DNA of 64,000 nt from JAAZGD01 sp034003765. Its GTDB lineage: Bacteria; Bacillota; Clostridia; Peptostreptococcales; Anaerovoracaceae. The notes under the pieces were generated by a model. The model had not been told where the DNA came from and made no database searches. It was given only the letters and a program-made list of their open reading frames with translations. Made by a program: the position numbers and the translations under genes. The stretch spans positions 100,743 through 164,742 of the forward strand of contig JAVEXZ010000002.1 of the NCBI GenBank assembly GCA_034003765.1, given 5' to 3'. Positions 1 through 8,108 of this stretch are shown in pieces. The first letter of the stretch is position 1. Each line of letters opens with the position of its first letter.

Positions 1-189
1 ATCTACTAGGAATTCTGCAATTTGTATTGCAAACCCGCATATAGTTCGGACAGATTTTGAACCATAAGGAGTTCTAGCAGTATCTCCAAAGTAAATAATT
101 CTTTCCTCAGGTAAAGCCTTTGTAAGATGGGGAATACATGTAAGTCCACCTAGTCCAGAATCGAAAAATCCTATGGGTCTATTATCCAT
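1..189 (-). CDS. murI: Glutamate racemase, N-terminal part (cut by window edge)
   Basis: The 63 visible codons carry the N-terminal signature of glutamate racemase: a DSGLGGLT segment that holds the first catalytic acid, then YFGDTARTPYG. The enzyme interconverts L- and D-glutamate in the cytoplasm and supplies D-Glu for peptidoglycan. The ATG at 187-189 has a good ribosome site (AGGAGGT, 202-208) about 12 bases upstream. The first catalytic cysteine and everything beyond lie outside the window, so completeness cannot be judged. It is transcribed away from pepF. Confidence 0.93.
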   Translation of the reverse strand, partial: MDNRPIGFFDSGLGGLTCIPHLTKALPEERIIYFGDTARTPYGSKSVRTICGFAIQIAEFLVD

Positions 190-227
190 ATCGTAACCCT
201 TACCTCCTGTGTTATAATACATGAAGT

Positions 228-256
228 ATTATACATGAGAACAAAATTAATGTAAA
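228..256 (-). promoter_or_regulatory. Sigma-A type promoter for murI
   Basis: On the minus strand TTTACA (251-256) and a perfect TATAAT (228-233) are separated by 17 bases. This points at murI, with a leader of about 30 nt. A second TATAAT lies on the plus strand at 213-218 and forms a near palindrome with the first. It has no good -35, so the pepF promoter is not resolved. Confidence 0.65.
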
Positions 257-272
257 CCATAGGAGACCAATC

Positions 273-2072
273 ATGACCATCCAAAAACCAAATAATTTAC
301 CAAAGATAGAAGAAAAATACACATGGGATTTGCAGGCAATGTACCCTGAGGAATCCCAATGGAAAATGGACTTTGACCACTCTCTTGTCTTAGCCAAAGA
401 AGTGGCTGAACTAGAAGGCAGTCTTACAAAAAGTGCCCAAAATCTATACACTGCCTTGGAGAAAAAAGATGGGCTGTGGCAGTTAGCAGAAAAAGTCTTT
501 GTTTATTCAAGAATGAGAAAAGATGAAGATAATAGGGTCAGCAAGTATATAGAAATGGCGGGGCAATCTAACATCCTGCTTTCGGAAATATCAAAACTCT
601 TAGCCTTTTTTACACCAGAACTTCTTGTGGCTGATAAAGACCTGGTTTTTGCCTATCTGGCTGAAGCTCCAGAGCTTGAAATCTATAGACATTATTTAGA
701 GGAAGTTTTTCGAGTAAAAGACCACGTTCTTAGCCAAGAAGAAGAGCGGATATTGGCAGCTACTGGTCAGGTTCTTCATGCTCCCATAGAAATATTTACC
801 GCCTTTAACAATGCGGACATGAAGTTTGGGAATATTACAAATGACCAGGGACAAGAAGAAGAATTAACCCACGGCAACTACAGCAAGTTTTTAGAATCTA
901 CAAATCAATCCACTAGGAAAACCGCCTTTGAGGCGATGTATGTGCCCTATAAAAATAATACCAACACTCTAGCAACGGCATATGATTTTAGTGTTAGAAC
1001 CAATGGAGTGTCTGCAGAACTAAGAAAATATGGTGGGGCTAAATTAAGTGCCTTGTCAGGTGATAACATTCAAGAATCTGTTTATGACAACTTGGTAACC
1101 CAAGTTCGTGAGTCACTTCCCTCTCTTCACAAATACATGACCATTAGGAAGCGGGCTTTGAAATTGGATGAATTGAATATGTACGACCTATACGTTCCAA
1201 TTGTCCACCAAGAGGAAAAAACATATACCTTTGAAGAGGCTGTGGATTTAATGTGCCGAGCCTTAGAACCCCTAGGAAAAGAATATGTTCTGGCAGCTAG
1301 AGAAGGAGTAAAAAATCGTTGGATTGATGTTTATGAAAGTCAGGGGAAAACCTCAGGAGCCTATAGCTTTGGTTGCTATGATTCCCTTCCATATATCCTC
1401 TTGAATTTCGACGGTAAGTTGAAGGATGTATTTACCCTTGTCCATGAAATGGGACATAGTATGCATAGCTATTATACCAGAAGAAGTCAACCATATATTT
1501 ATGGGGGCCATAGTATATTTACAGCCGAAGTTGCATCTACTGTAAATGAAGTCCTATTAATGCATTATCTAATTGAAAGTGCCGAGAGTTCGGAGGAAAA
1601 AGCTTACCTTAATAACCTCTATTTGGAAGGCTTCCGGTCCACCCTTTTCAGACAAACCATGTTTGCAGAATTCGAAGACCTAACTCATAAAGCTTCCAAA
1701 GAAGGCACCATACTAACTAGCGATTGGCTTTGTGAAAACTATGGAGCCCTGAACAAAGCCTACCAGGGTGACCAAGTGGTACAAAACCCCCAAATAGCAT
1801 ATGAGTGGTCTAGAATTCCTCATTTTTACCGAGCTTTTTATGTTTATAAGTATGCTACTGGCTATTCTGCTGCCAATGCTATTGCCAAAGGTTTATTGGA
1901 AGGCGGTAAGGAAAAGCAAGAGAATTATCTGGCCTTTCTAGCATCAGGAGAAAGTGATTATCCCATAGAGCTCCTAAAGATCGCTGGTGTTTCAATGGAT
2001 ACTCCAGGGCCAGTTCAAGAAGCAATGCAGACCTTCGCCGCCCTAGTTGATTCCATGGATAAACTGATATGA
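273..2072 (+). CDS. pepF: Oligoendopeptidase F (M3 metallopeptidase)
   Basis: A 599-residue cytoplasmic zinc peptidase of the M3B/PepF family, the usual length. The zinc site is HEMGH (His391, Glu392, His395), and the third ligand is probably Glu419 in TAEVAS, 24 residues downstream. Such enzymes cut oligopeptides of roughly 7-17 residues and take part in peptide recycling. The ATG follows AGGAG by 7 bases. Its stop codon overlaps the next gene as ATGA, so the pseudouridine synthase is probably translationally coupled. Confidence 0.95.
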   Translation: MTIQKPNNLPKIEEKYTWDLQAMYPEESQWKMDFDHSLVLAKEVAELEGSLTKSAQNLYTALEKKDGLWQLAEKVFVYSRMRKDEDNRVSKYIEMAGQSNILLSEISKLLAFFTPELLVADKDLVFAYLAEAPELEIYRHYLEEVFRVKDHVLSQEEERILAATGQVLHAPIEIFTAFNNADMKFGNITNDQGQEEELTHGNYSKFLESTNQSTRKTAFEAMYVPYKNNTNTLATAYDFSVRTNGVSAELRKYGGAKLSALSGDNIQESVYDNLVTQVRESLPSLHKYMTIRKRALKLDELNMYDLYVPIVHQEEKTYTFEEAVDLMCRALEPLGKEYVLAAREGVKNRWIDVYESQGKTSGAYSFGCYDSLPYILLNFDGKLKDVFTLVHEMGHSMHSYYTRRSQPYIYGGHSIFTAEVASTVNEVLLMHYLIESAESSEEKAYLNNLYLEGFRSTLFRQTMFAEFEDLTHKASKEGTILTSDWLCENYGALNKAYQGDQVVQNPQIAYEWSRIPHFYRAFYVYKYATGYSAANAIAKGLLEGGKEKQENYLAFLASGESDYPIELLKIAGVSMDTPGPVQEAMQTFAALVDSMDKLI

Positions 2073-2977
2073 GTAAGTTTGTATTTAATGTTGAAGAAAA
2101 AGACTCTGGCAGGTCCATCAAGGATATCTTGCGGAATGAATTAGGGTTTTCTAAAAGACTAAGGGCTAAGTTGAAAAACAATCCTGAGCTGGTACGCCTA
2201 AACGGTATTGAAGCTGAAGGATGGATACCATTAAAAACTGGAGACCAAGTAACCGTTGATTTCCCTAAGGAAACCAGCAATTTTGTCCCAGAAAATATAC
2301 CCCTAGATATTATTTATCAAGATAATGACTTGCTCATTTTGAATAAGCAAGCTGGCATCGTATGCCACCCCACAAAGGGCCATCCAGGACATACCATATC
2401 TAATGGGGTTCAGCATTATATAGACACAAACAACAAAGAGTTTAAGATACGCTTTATCAATCGACTTGATATGGATACCTCGGGGGTTCTAGCCATTGCA
2501 AAGAATTCTCATAGCCAAGATGCTGTGGTAAAGCAAATGAAGGATAATCAGGTAGAGAAAAAATATTTAGCTGTGGTAAAAGGCGTAATAGAAAAGGACT
2601 CTGGAAAGATAGACCAACCTATAGGTCAGCCAGATCCATTACTAGTTAATCGTGGTGTAGTGGATAATGGAGATGAATCCACTACACACTATAAAGTAAT
2701 TGCCAGATATCATAAAGGCTATAGTTTGGTTGAACTTCTTTTAGAAACGGGAAGAACACATCAAATACGTGTTCATCTTGCTCACATTGGGCATCCTATT
2801 GTAGGAGATCACCTATATGGAGAGAATGAACCTTTTTTAATTGAAAGGCAGGCTCTTCATGCTCTCTCCTTATCCTTTGACCATCCTGTTACAGGACAAC
2901 CTATGGTTTTTGAAGCCCCTTTACCAGAAGACATGGAATGCCTTATTAAAAATCTTAGGGAATATACTGCTCTGTAA
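2069..2977 (+). CDS. RluA/RluD-family pseudouridine synthase
   Basis: A 302-residue RNA pseudouridine synthase. An N-terminal S4-like RNA-binding segment (about residues 15-65) is followed by the catalytic domain with NRLDMDTSG, in which Asp134 is the expected nucleophile. Arg-Leu-Asp is intact, although the usual His before Arg is Asn here. A later GRTHQIRVHLAHIGHPI block is typical of the family. Family members modify 23S rRNA or tRNA; the target site cannot be read from sequence. It overlaps the pepF stop by 4 bases. Its last 23 bases overlap the 3' end of the convergent BlaR-like gene. Confidence 0.92.
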   Translation: MSKFVFNVEEKDSGRSIKDILRNELGFSKRLRAKLKNNPELVRLNGIEAEGWIPLKTGDQVTVDFPKETSNFVPENIPLDIIYQDNDLLILNKQAGIVCHPTKGHPGHTISNGVQHYIDTNNKEFKIRFINRLDMDTSGVLAIAKNSHSQDAVVKQMKDNQVEKKYLAVVKGVIEKDSGKIDQPIGQPDPLLVNRGVVDNGDESTTHYKVIARYHKGYSLVELLLETGRTHQIRVHLAHIGHPIVGDHLYGENEPFLIERQALHALSLSFDHPVTGQPMVFEAPLPEDMECLIKNLREYTAL

Positions 2978-5027
2978 TGCTCTTTACTTGGCCATCTTTT
3001 GTAACAACCCAATATGGTGGACTCAATTCTCCATAGGCTTCTAGTGATTCCAAGAAATCTTCCATACTAACAGTTTTCTGTTTTGCGTCTCCTTGCCAAT
3101 CTATAATGCTGTAGGTGGTGTCTTCACTTACCTGATGAAACATGGGGTAGTTTTTTGGGTTGTGGATATAGTATCCGTTAGGCAAGTCATTGGGATTTAT
3201 ATTAAGGGCCTTTAATCTCTCTGCGTCTTCCTCTGTGAGCCATTCTACTTGGTCTAGGTGGAAGTAAGGTGTAGAATTATCCCCAGTTGTGAAATCAGAA
3301 ATATATCCCAGGTAAGTGCTTTCAGGAGTGATCATAAAATCCTTTACTGTAGCAGAGAAATCTGCTTCAAGCTGGTCTATCCCAACATTTTGTCCAAGAT
3401 CCTTATTAATCCAATCAAAGGCAACCTGTAATGGATCAAGTAACTCCCTTCTTTGACCCTTATCTACCTCCTCCTGCTGCTCCAGATAATAATCCGATAT
3501 CATCTTATCCGTATTAGGTATTTCATGATAAATCATACCGTTTCCATCCATCCAACGTTCCACACACCATATTCCTTTATCACCTTGGATAACAGGCTGA
3601 GATAAGAGTAGTTGGCAGTTTTCTCCAGTTGATAATGGGAACTTCACTAAAACATGATTTCCGCTATAGCTTTCATTAGCAAGTAGACCCCTAGCTTCTA
3701 ACAAAGCCCTAAGAGATATTTCTTGCCCAGCTAATGTTGATAAGTCCCTTTCTCCATTCCAGATATTCCCTAAGTAATCAGGGTAATTATTCTTGTCTGG
3801 GTTTTTGTATGAGAAAACCATTATAGGTCTGCCCATGCTAGAACTCTCAGTAATCCACCCATCTTCTTCATTCATACCGCCTGCCAACATAACATTATCT
3901 ATATCATCTGCTTTTAAACGATATTCAAGTGCCCAAATTTCTATGGGATAAGGGAGCAGGTTATCAAAAGTTCCAATTAATTCTAGCTTTGTGATTTTCT
4001 TGTCTAGAATTTTTACACTATTATGCTTTGACCCTTCCAAAAAATCAATTTGCTTCTGTATGTATTGATATGCATAGTCTTCTATCGTAAATTTTGATGT
4101 TGTGGGATTACTTAAGAGTCCTATAGAAACCCCTGCAACTAGGACTAGACCTGCGATAATTATCCAAAAGGCTGGTTGTTTATAGTTTAATATGTTCATA
4201 ATACGCCCTTTCGTTTTATTTTCACCAAAGGCTAGCGGACAGCCGCCAATAATTCTCTTTCCACTGGACAAAGACAGTAGAGAACTTGAATAATCCTTCT
4301 TAATGCCATTTCCCATCTCTTTTAAAACTCTTTCATCACAGGAAAGTTCCATGTCGTCACTCATTAAAAAGAAGGCTAGCCATACCAGAGGATTATACCA
4401 GTGAATGCATACTACTAAAAAAGCTAAGGGTTTTAAAATATGATCATATCTACTAATATGAGTTTCTTCATGCTTTGTAATATATTCTTTTTCCTTTTCT
4501 GAAAGGCCTAAAGGTAGGTATATTTTAGGTTTTATTATTCCAAAAACAAAAGGACTACTGATTGCCCCTGTTTTATATACATTGCTTCTAAGTAATGTGG
4601 CACCACGTAATTTGTTGCTTAAGCGGATAGCAGTAAAGATGCTGTATAAGAGTAATGCACCCATTCCGACAAGCCATATTATACTGCCTAGGCCTATCAA
4701 TACTTGGACAGGGTTTAAGCTAGCTTCAAGAGTTTGACTTGGCAAATAACTATTCACGGCTTTGTCTATTACCGCTATTCCACTTTGGATTTCAGGAATT
4801 TCTGAAGAAACAATATTTTGTGGGATTGTTTCTTTATTTACAAGATTAAGACTGAAATCGCTTTCAAAGTTAAATGGGAAAATAAGCCTTATAAAAACCA
4901 CTGACCAAAGAAGATAGGAAAATATTTTAGGTGCCCGCTTCAAAAGAAGGCGAACTAAAACTACAAATATAATGACGTAGCTGGCAGTAATGCTCATATT
5001 CAAGATTTGTAAAAACAATGCATCCAT
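2955..5027 (-). CDS. BlaR1/MecR1-like M56 membrane metalloprotease
   Basis: A 690-residue membrane protein. The N-terminal half has several membrane segments (about 13-30, 36-52, 107-133, 200-222) around an M56 zinc protease site, HEETH (His186, Glu187, His190), with a downstream MELSCDE acid motif (Glu227). One further membrane segment lies near 285-308. After it comes an extracytoplasmic region of about 380 residues. I see no SxxK/SxN/KTG penicillin-binding set there, unlike true BlaR1. The ribosome site AGGAGGA is strong, and the start lies 2 bases after the BlaI-like stop. By family knowledge, signal binding would trigger cleavage of the partner repressor. The signal here is unknown. Confidence 0.88.
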   Translation of the reverse strand: MDALFLQILNMSITASYVIIFVVLVRLLLKRAPKIFSYLLWSVVFIRLIFPFNFESDFSLNLVNKETIPQNIVSSEIPEIQSGIAVIDKAVNSYLPSQTLEASLNPVQVLIGLGSIIWLVGMGALLLYSIFTAIRLSNKLRGATLLRSNVYKTGAISSPFVFGIIKPKIYLPLGLSEKEKEYITKHEETHISRYDHILKPLAFLVVCIHWYNPLVWLAFFLMSDDMELSCDERVLKEMGNGIKKDYSSSLLSLSSGKRIIGGCPLAFGENKTKGRIMNILNYKQPAFWIIIAGLVLVAGVSIGLLSNPTTSKFTIEDYAYQYIQKQIDFLEGSKHNSVKILDKKITKLELIGTFDNLLPYPIEIWALEYRLKADDIDNVMLAGGMNEEDGWITESSSMGRPIMVFSYKNPDKNNYPDYLGNIWNGERDLSTLAGQEISLRALLEARGLLANESYSGNHVLVKFPLSTGENCQLLLSQPVIQGDKGIWCVERWMDGNGMIYHEIPNTDKMISDYYLEQQEEVDKGQRRELLDPLQVAFDWINKDLGQNVGIDQLEADFSATVKDFMITPESTYLGYISDFTTGDNSTPYFHLDQVEWLTEEDAERLKALNINPNDLPNGYYIHNPKNYPMFHQVSEDTTYSIIDWQGDAKQKTVSMEDFLESLEAYGELSPPYWVVTKDGQVKSITEQYIP

Positions 5028-5029
5028 GA

Positions 5030-5392
5030 CTAGTCCTCCTTATGGTCATCAATTAATTTTTGTAGTGACAGTATTTCATCTCCACTTAGTTTTTCGCCCC
5101 TTGTAAAGGCAGCTACAAATTTTGGAAGTGATCCATTATAAGTTTCATTCACAAATTGTTTGCTTTGTTCAGAGTGGAATTCATCTTTTGAAATCAATGC
5201 AGATACAGTACTCTTCTCATTTTCAAAAACCCCCTTTTTCTCTAGCCTTTTTAACATTGTATAGGTAGTTGATTTTTTCCAGTTAAATTCATTCTCACAG
5301 ATTTTAACTAAATCTCTAGACTGAATAGGATTGTTTGCCCAAATGATTTCAGCGAATCTCGCTTCTGTGTCAGTTAATTTATATTCTTTCAT
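5030..5392 (-). CDS. BlaI/MecI-family transcriptional repressor
   Basis: A 120-residue winged-helix protein of BlaI/MecI type. The N-terminal half carries the DNA-binding helices, including the segment around TTYTMLKRLEKKG. The C-terminal half is the dimerisation region that the partner protease would inactivate. I chose the ATG at 5390-5392. A TTG one codon upstream is also possible, with AAAGG about 7 bases before it. The gene is immediately upstream of the M56 protease, as in bla/mec-type signalling pairs. The promoter contains matching operator palindromes, so autoregulation is very likely. Confidence 0.93.
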   Translation of the reverse strand: MKEYKLTDTEARFAEIIWANNPIQSRDLVKICENEFNWKKSTTYTMLKRLEKKGVFENEKSTVSALISKDEFHSEQSKQFVNETYNGSLPKFVAAFTRGEKLSGDEILSLQKLIDDHKED

Positions 5393-5411
5393 CAATTTTC
5401 TACCTTTCTTG

Positions 5412-5428
5412 GTTTACAACTCCTAGAC
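5412..5428 (-). promoter_or_regulatory. Second, degenerate BlaI-type operator
   Basis: This 17-base element shares its first 7 and last 4 bases with the primary operator at 5442-5458. It starts exactly 30 bp away, about three helical turns. Only one half-site is well conserved. It lies just downstream of the -10, where a second dimer could bind cooperatively. Confidence 0.5.
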
Positions 5429-5440
5429 TTATATAAATTT

Positions 5441-5469
5441 AGTTTACATCATGTAGACCAGCTTGTCAA
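5441..5469 (-). promoter_or_regulatory. Promoter of the BlaI-BlaR pair with embedded operator
   Basis: On the minus strand, TTGACA (5464-5469), a 17-base spacer and TAAACT (5441-5446) form a sigma-A promoter. A 17-bp near-perfect palindrome at 5442-5458, with core TACAT-C-ATGTA, fills the spacer and touches the -10. TACAT/ATGTA cores are the known BlaI/MecI operator type. A bound repressor would therefore block RNA polymerase directly. Confidence 0.78.
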
Positions 5470-5553
5470 CTAGTGGGGCAAAATTTTTGAATTTGAAAAG
5501 CAATCAAAAGGACAATACATTTGTCTCCAACTTTTTAAGCAAGGGGCAGATGC

Positions 5554-5601
5554 AAAAAGGACCCCGCCTCAGTGGAAAACTGAACAAAGGATCCTTTTTT
5601 T
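5554..5601 (-). terminator. Composite hairpin terminator after the NhaC-like gene
   Basis: The outer arms 5554-5564 and 5589-5599 pair over 11 positions with one mismatch. An inner 5-bp stem (5569-5573 with 5579-5583) sits inside. A-tracts and T-tracts flank both sides, so it could terminate in either direction. It lies between the antiporter stop and the BlaI promoter. Confidence 0.6.
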
Positions 5602-5722
5602 GCTAATTTCACTTCCGGAATTTCTGTATTTCCATCATGAATTATACTATTGCTATTATTTAATTAAAAATGAATTTTCCTTCTAGCTTATTTAAAACAA
5701 CAATTGGATATTTTAACTTTCC
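5602..5722. other. Rest of the 330-bp gap between BlaI and the antiporter gene
   Basis: The gene-free stretch 5393-5722 holds the BlaI promoter and operators and the composite hairpin, listed separately. The remaining AT-rich sequence at 5602-5722 shows no ORF, RNA gene or clear promoter. Confidence 0.5.
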
Positions 5723-7324
5723 TTAACCAAACAACAAACCAGCAATTAGGAATAAAAATGCAGATATTATGGCAGCTAGAATTCCAAAAGGTGCTTGGGT
5801 TATAGCATGTCTAAAGTTATCACAACCGCAGGCAGCTGAGGTTAGAACTGTTGCGTCGGAATAGAAGCACACATGACTTCCGAAGACTCCAGCAGATAAA
5901 ACTGCAGCAGCGACTAATGGTACATTGGCACCAAGTTCCATTGCTATAGGAAGGACTATTGGAAATGCTATAACGTACATACCCCAGTTTGTTCCTGTTA
6001 TAAACTCAGTAAAGGCAAGAACACCAAAGATAATTACTGGCATCAAAGCGGGTGTCAATACCGATGTTGTAGATGTAATCACATAATATGTAAATCCTAT
6101 CTGGTCATTAACAGCTGCAAAAAGAAAAGCAAGTACCATTAGCAACAATGGAAAAATCATATTCTTTAAGCCTTGTAATGCTACATCACTAAACTCCATA
6201 GCAGACATTATGTTCTGACCCATATACATTATGAACATTACTGCAACTGTGGTAATAACACCCATTTGCATATCTATATCAAAATAAATAGTAGAAGCAA
6301 TAAGGACAATAATTGGTACAAAGAAGTTAACCATTCTAGGATTCTTTGGTAAAATCATATCTCCAGCTGCACCACGGATGTCAATTCTTTCTGAACCTTC
6401 AGGGGCGAGAGGGCCTCCAAGAAGTACTCTTTCTTCTGCTTTTTTCATTGGCCCAAAAATGGGAATAATCCCTAGTATTATTAAAGGAACAATAAGAGCT
6501 GCAGTCCATGCATAAAAATTATAAGGAATGGTTTTTACAAAATATATTAAGCCTTCGCCTTCTGGCGCCCAGCCATTGAATTCAAATAGTCTGCTAGCAA
6601 ATACCGACCAAGTAGTTAAGGGAACCAAAACACATAATGGTGCTGCTGTTGAGTCAACTACATAAGATAAGAATTCTCTAGGAACCTTATGCCGATCCGT
6701 TAAAGGTGCCATGCAGGATCCTACAGTTAAAGAGTTCAAATAGTCATCAATAAAAATTACGATGCCTAAAACCCAAGTCCAAATTAGGGCTGATTTTCTG
6801 GTTTTGGCTTTCGTAGATACATATTCTCCAAAAGCAAATGCACCACCAGCTCTTTCAATAAGTGAAATAATACTACCCATTAGCCCACATACTATTATCA
6901 GCCAAGCAATGTCCTCACTAATCATAGTCTCAAGAAGTGTTGAGCTAAAAGCTCCCATAACATCCCCTCTGGCAACCATAATAAAGCCCATGACAGATGC
7001 TAGAGTCAATGCCTCTAAAATTCTCTTAGTAATAAAAATGTAAACAATTAAAAATATTGCTGGAAGAAGTGATATTGGGCCAAGACTCTCTGCCCCTTCA
7101 GGTATAAACATAGATATCAGAAAACTAGCCCCCATAATAACCAGTACAGCAAAAAGTGAACGTCTTGCGTTAAAACTATCTTTCTCTGCTCTAAGAAATG
7201 TAAACATAGGCCTATCCTTTCTTTTGTTATAAAATTCCTTCCACCCGCTTATATTACTTACAGGAGGAACCATAAGATATAAAAAATATATACTAAAAAA
7301 GACCAACACAAATAATATTTGCAT
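5723..7324 (-). CDS. NhaC-family Na+/H+ antiporter-like transporter
   Basis: A 533-residue polytopic membrane protein with about 11-13 hydrophobic segments. It has the family signature FIDDYLNSLTVG and a glycine-rich C-terminal core around FTEFITGTNWGMYVIAFPI. This fits the NhaC (PF03553/COG1757) group. Members exchange Na+ with H+, or with organic ions, at the plasma membrane. The start ATG (7322-7324) has only a weak AAAGA-like ribosome site, so the exact start is less certain. It lies 48 bases downstream of the response regulator in the same direction, which suggests co-transcription or control by that two-component system. The true substrate is unproven. Confidence 0.85.
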   Translation of the reverse strand: MQILFVLVFFSIYFLYLMVPPVSNISGWKEFYNKRKDRPMFTFLRAEKDSFNARRSLFAVLVIMGASFLISMFIPEGAESLGPISLLPAIFLIVYIFITKRILEALTLASVMGFIMVARGDVMGAFSSTLLETMISEDIAWLIIVCGLMGSIISLIERAGGAFAFGEYVSTKAKTRKSALIWTWVLGIVIFIDDYLNSLTVGSCMAPLTDRHKVPREFLSYVVDSTAAPLCVLVPLTTWSVFASRLFEFNGWAPEGEGLIYFVKTIPYNFYAWTAALIVPLIILGIIPIFGPMKKAEERVLLGGPLAPEGSERIDIRGAAGDMILPKNPRMVNFFVPIIVLIASTIYFDIDMQMGVITTVAVMFIMYMGQNIMSAMEFSDVALQGLKNMIFPLLLMVLAFLFAAVNDQIGFTYYVITSTTSVLTPALMPVIIFGVLAFTEFITGTNWGMYVIAFPIVLPIAMELGANVPLVAAAVLSAGVFGSHVCFYSDATVLTSAACGCDNFRHAITQAPFGILAAIISAFLFLIAGLLFG

Positions 7325-7372
7325 TGGTCTTTAAATAGCGAACCTTTTAGAGTTTTCTCTTTACTTTACCAA

Positions 7373-8104
7373 TCATTTCAAGATTTCTAGCTCTATTCTG
7401 TTTGTTGCTTCCTCTACGCTAACCTCTAATCTGTTAAACTTAACCCCTGAGCCTATAATCTCCTGGGCCAAATCACAGATGGTTTTTTCATTAATAGAGT
7501 AAAACATTTTTCTATACTGTTCGATTATAACACTATTCTGAATATTGTCAATCATGTTTTTTTCCATTATGGTAAGAGCATCATAGGCTTTGATTTCGAT
7601 TTTATCTAAGTTAATAAAAACGGTAACATCACTGGGACCTTTACCAGTCGCTGCTTTCAAAAATGCTGCAAATTTCCTTTTGATCTCATCTTCCATCTGC
7701 TTTTTTGTTTCTAAGGTAAAAACATCTTCTAATACCCTGGTCTTTTCTAATTGATCCCTATATGTATTGACTATTTCAATTAGGTTTTCAGGGTTTATGG
7801 GTTTTAATAAGTATTTATCAATTCCAAGGTTAACCCCTTTTAATATAGTTTCTACTTCTTCCACTGCAGAAGTTACAATAACATAGGTCTTTGGTGAATG
7901 TTTTTTTATTCTTTGAATCATTTCAAGACCGTCCATATTAGGCATGTACAAATCTACAATAACCAAATCTGCTTCTTGTTCCTTAAAAATCTCGAATCCT
8001 TCTACCCCATCACTAGCTGTAAATATTTTACCAAAACGGCGGGTTAAGTATTTACTGAGAGCTTCCCTTGCTTGTGTTTCATCCTCAACATAAAGTATTT
8101 TCAT
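7373..8104 (-). CDS. Response regulator with DUF2294/MpsC-like output domain
   Basis: A 243-residue two-component response regulator. Residues 1-118 form a receiver domain with acidic residues Glu7/Asp8, phosphoacceptor Asp51 in VDLYMPNMDG, Thr78/Ser79 and Lys101. I chose the ATG at 8102-8104 because the receiver starts exactly there (MKILYVEDE). It sits 4 bases after the kinase stop with GAGGAAGAGG upstream. The C-terminal part (about 125-243) is not a helix-turn-helix domain. Its pattern (a GKGP turn, an LTIMEKNM helix, an IIGSGVK strand, then a final hydrophobic strand) resembles the DUF2294/MpsC family; this is an eye-made match. A non-DNA-binding output is therefore likely. Confidence 0.85.
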   Translation of the reverse strand: MKILYVEDETQAREALSKYLTRRFGKIFTASDGVEGFEIFKEQEADLVIVDLYMPNMDGLEMIQRIKKHSPKTYVIVTSAVEEVETILKGVNLGIDKYLLKPINPENLIEIVNTYRDQLEKTRVLEDVFTLETKKQMEDEIKRKFAAFLKAATGKGPSDVTVFINLDKIEIKAYDALTIMEKNMIDNIQNSVIIEQYRKMFYSINEKTICDLAQEIIGSGVKFNRLEVSVEEATNRIELEILK

Positions 8105-8108
8105 ATTT

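Noticed and set aside
1879..2280. 133-codon minus-strand open frame across the pepF/pseudouridine synthase junction
   Set aside because: Both plus-strand genes are clear and full length here; this is a shadow frame.
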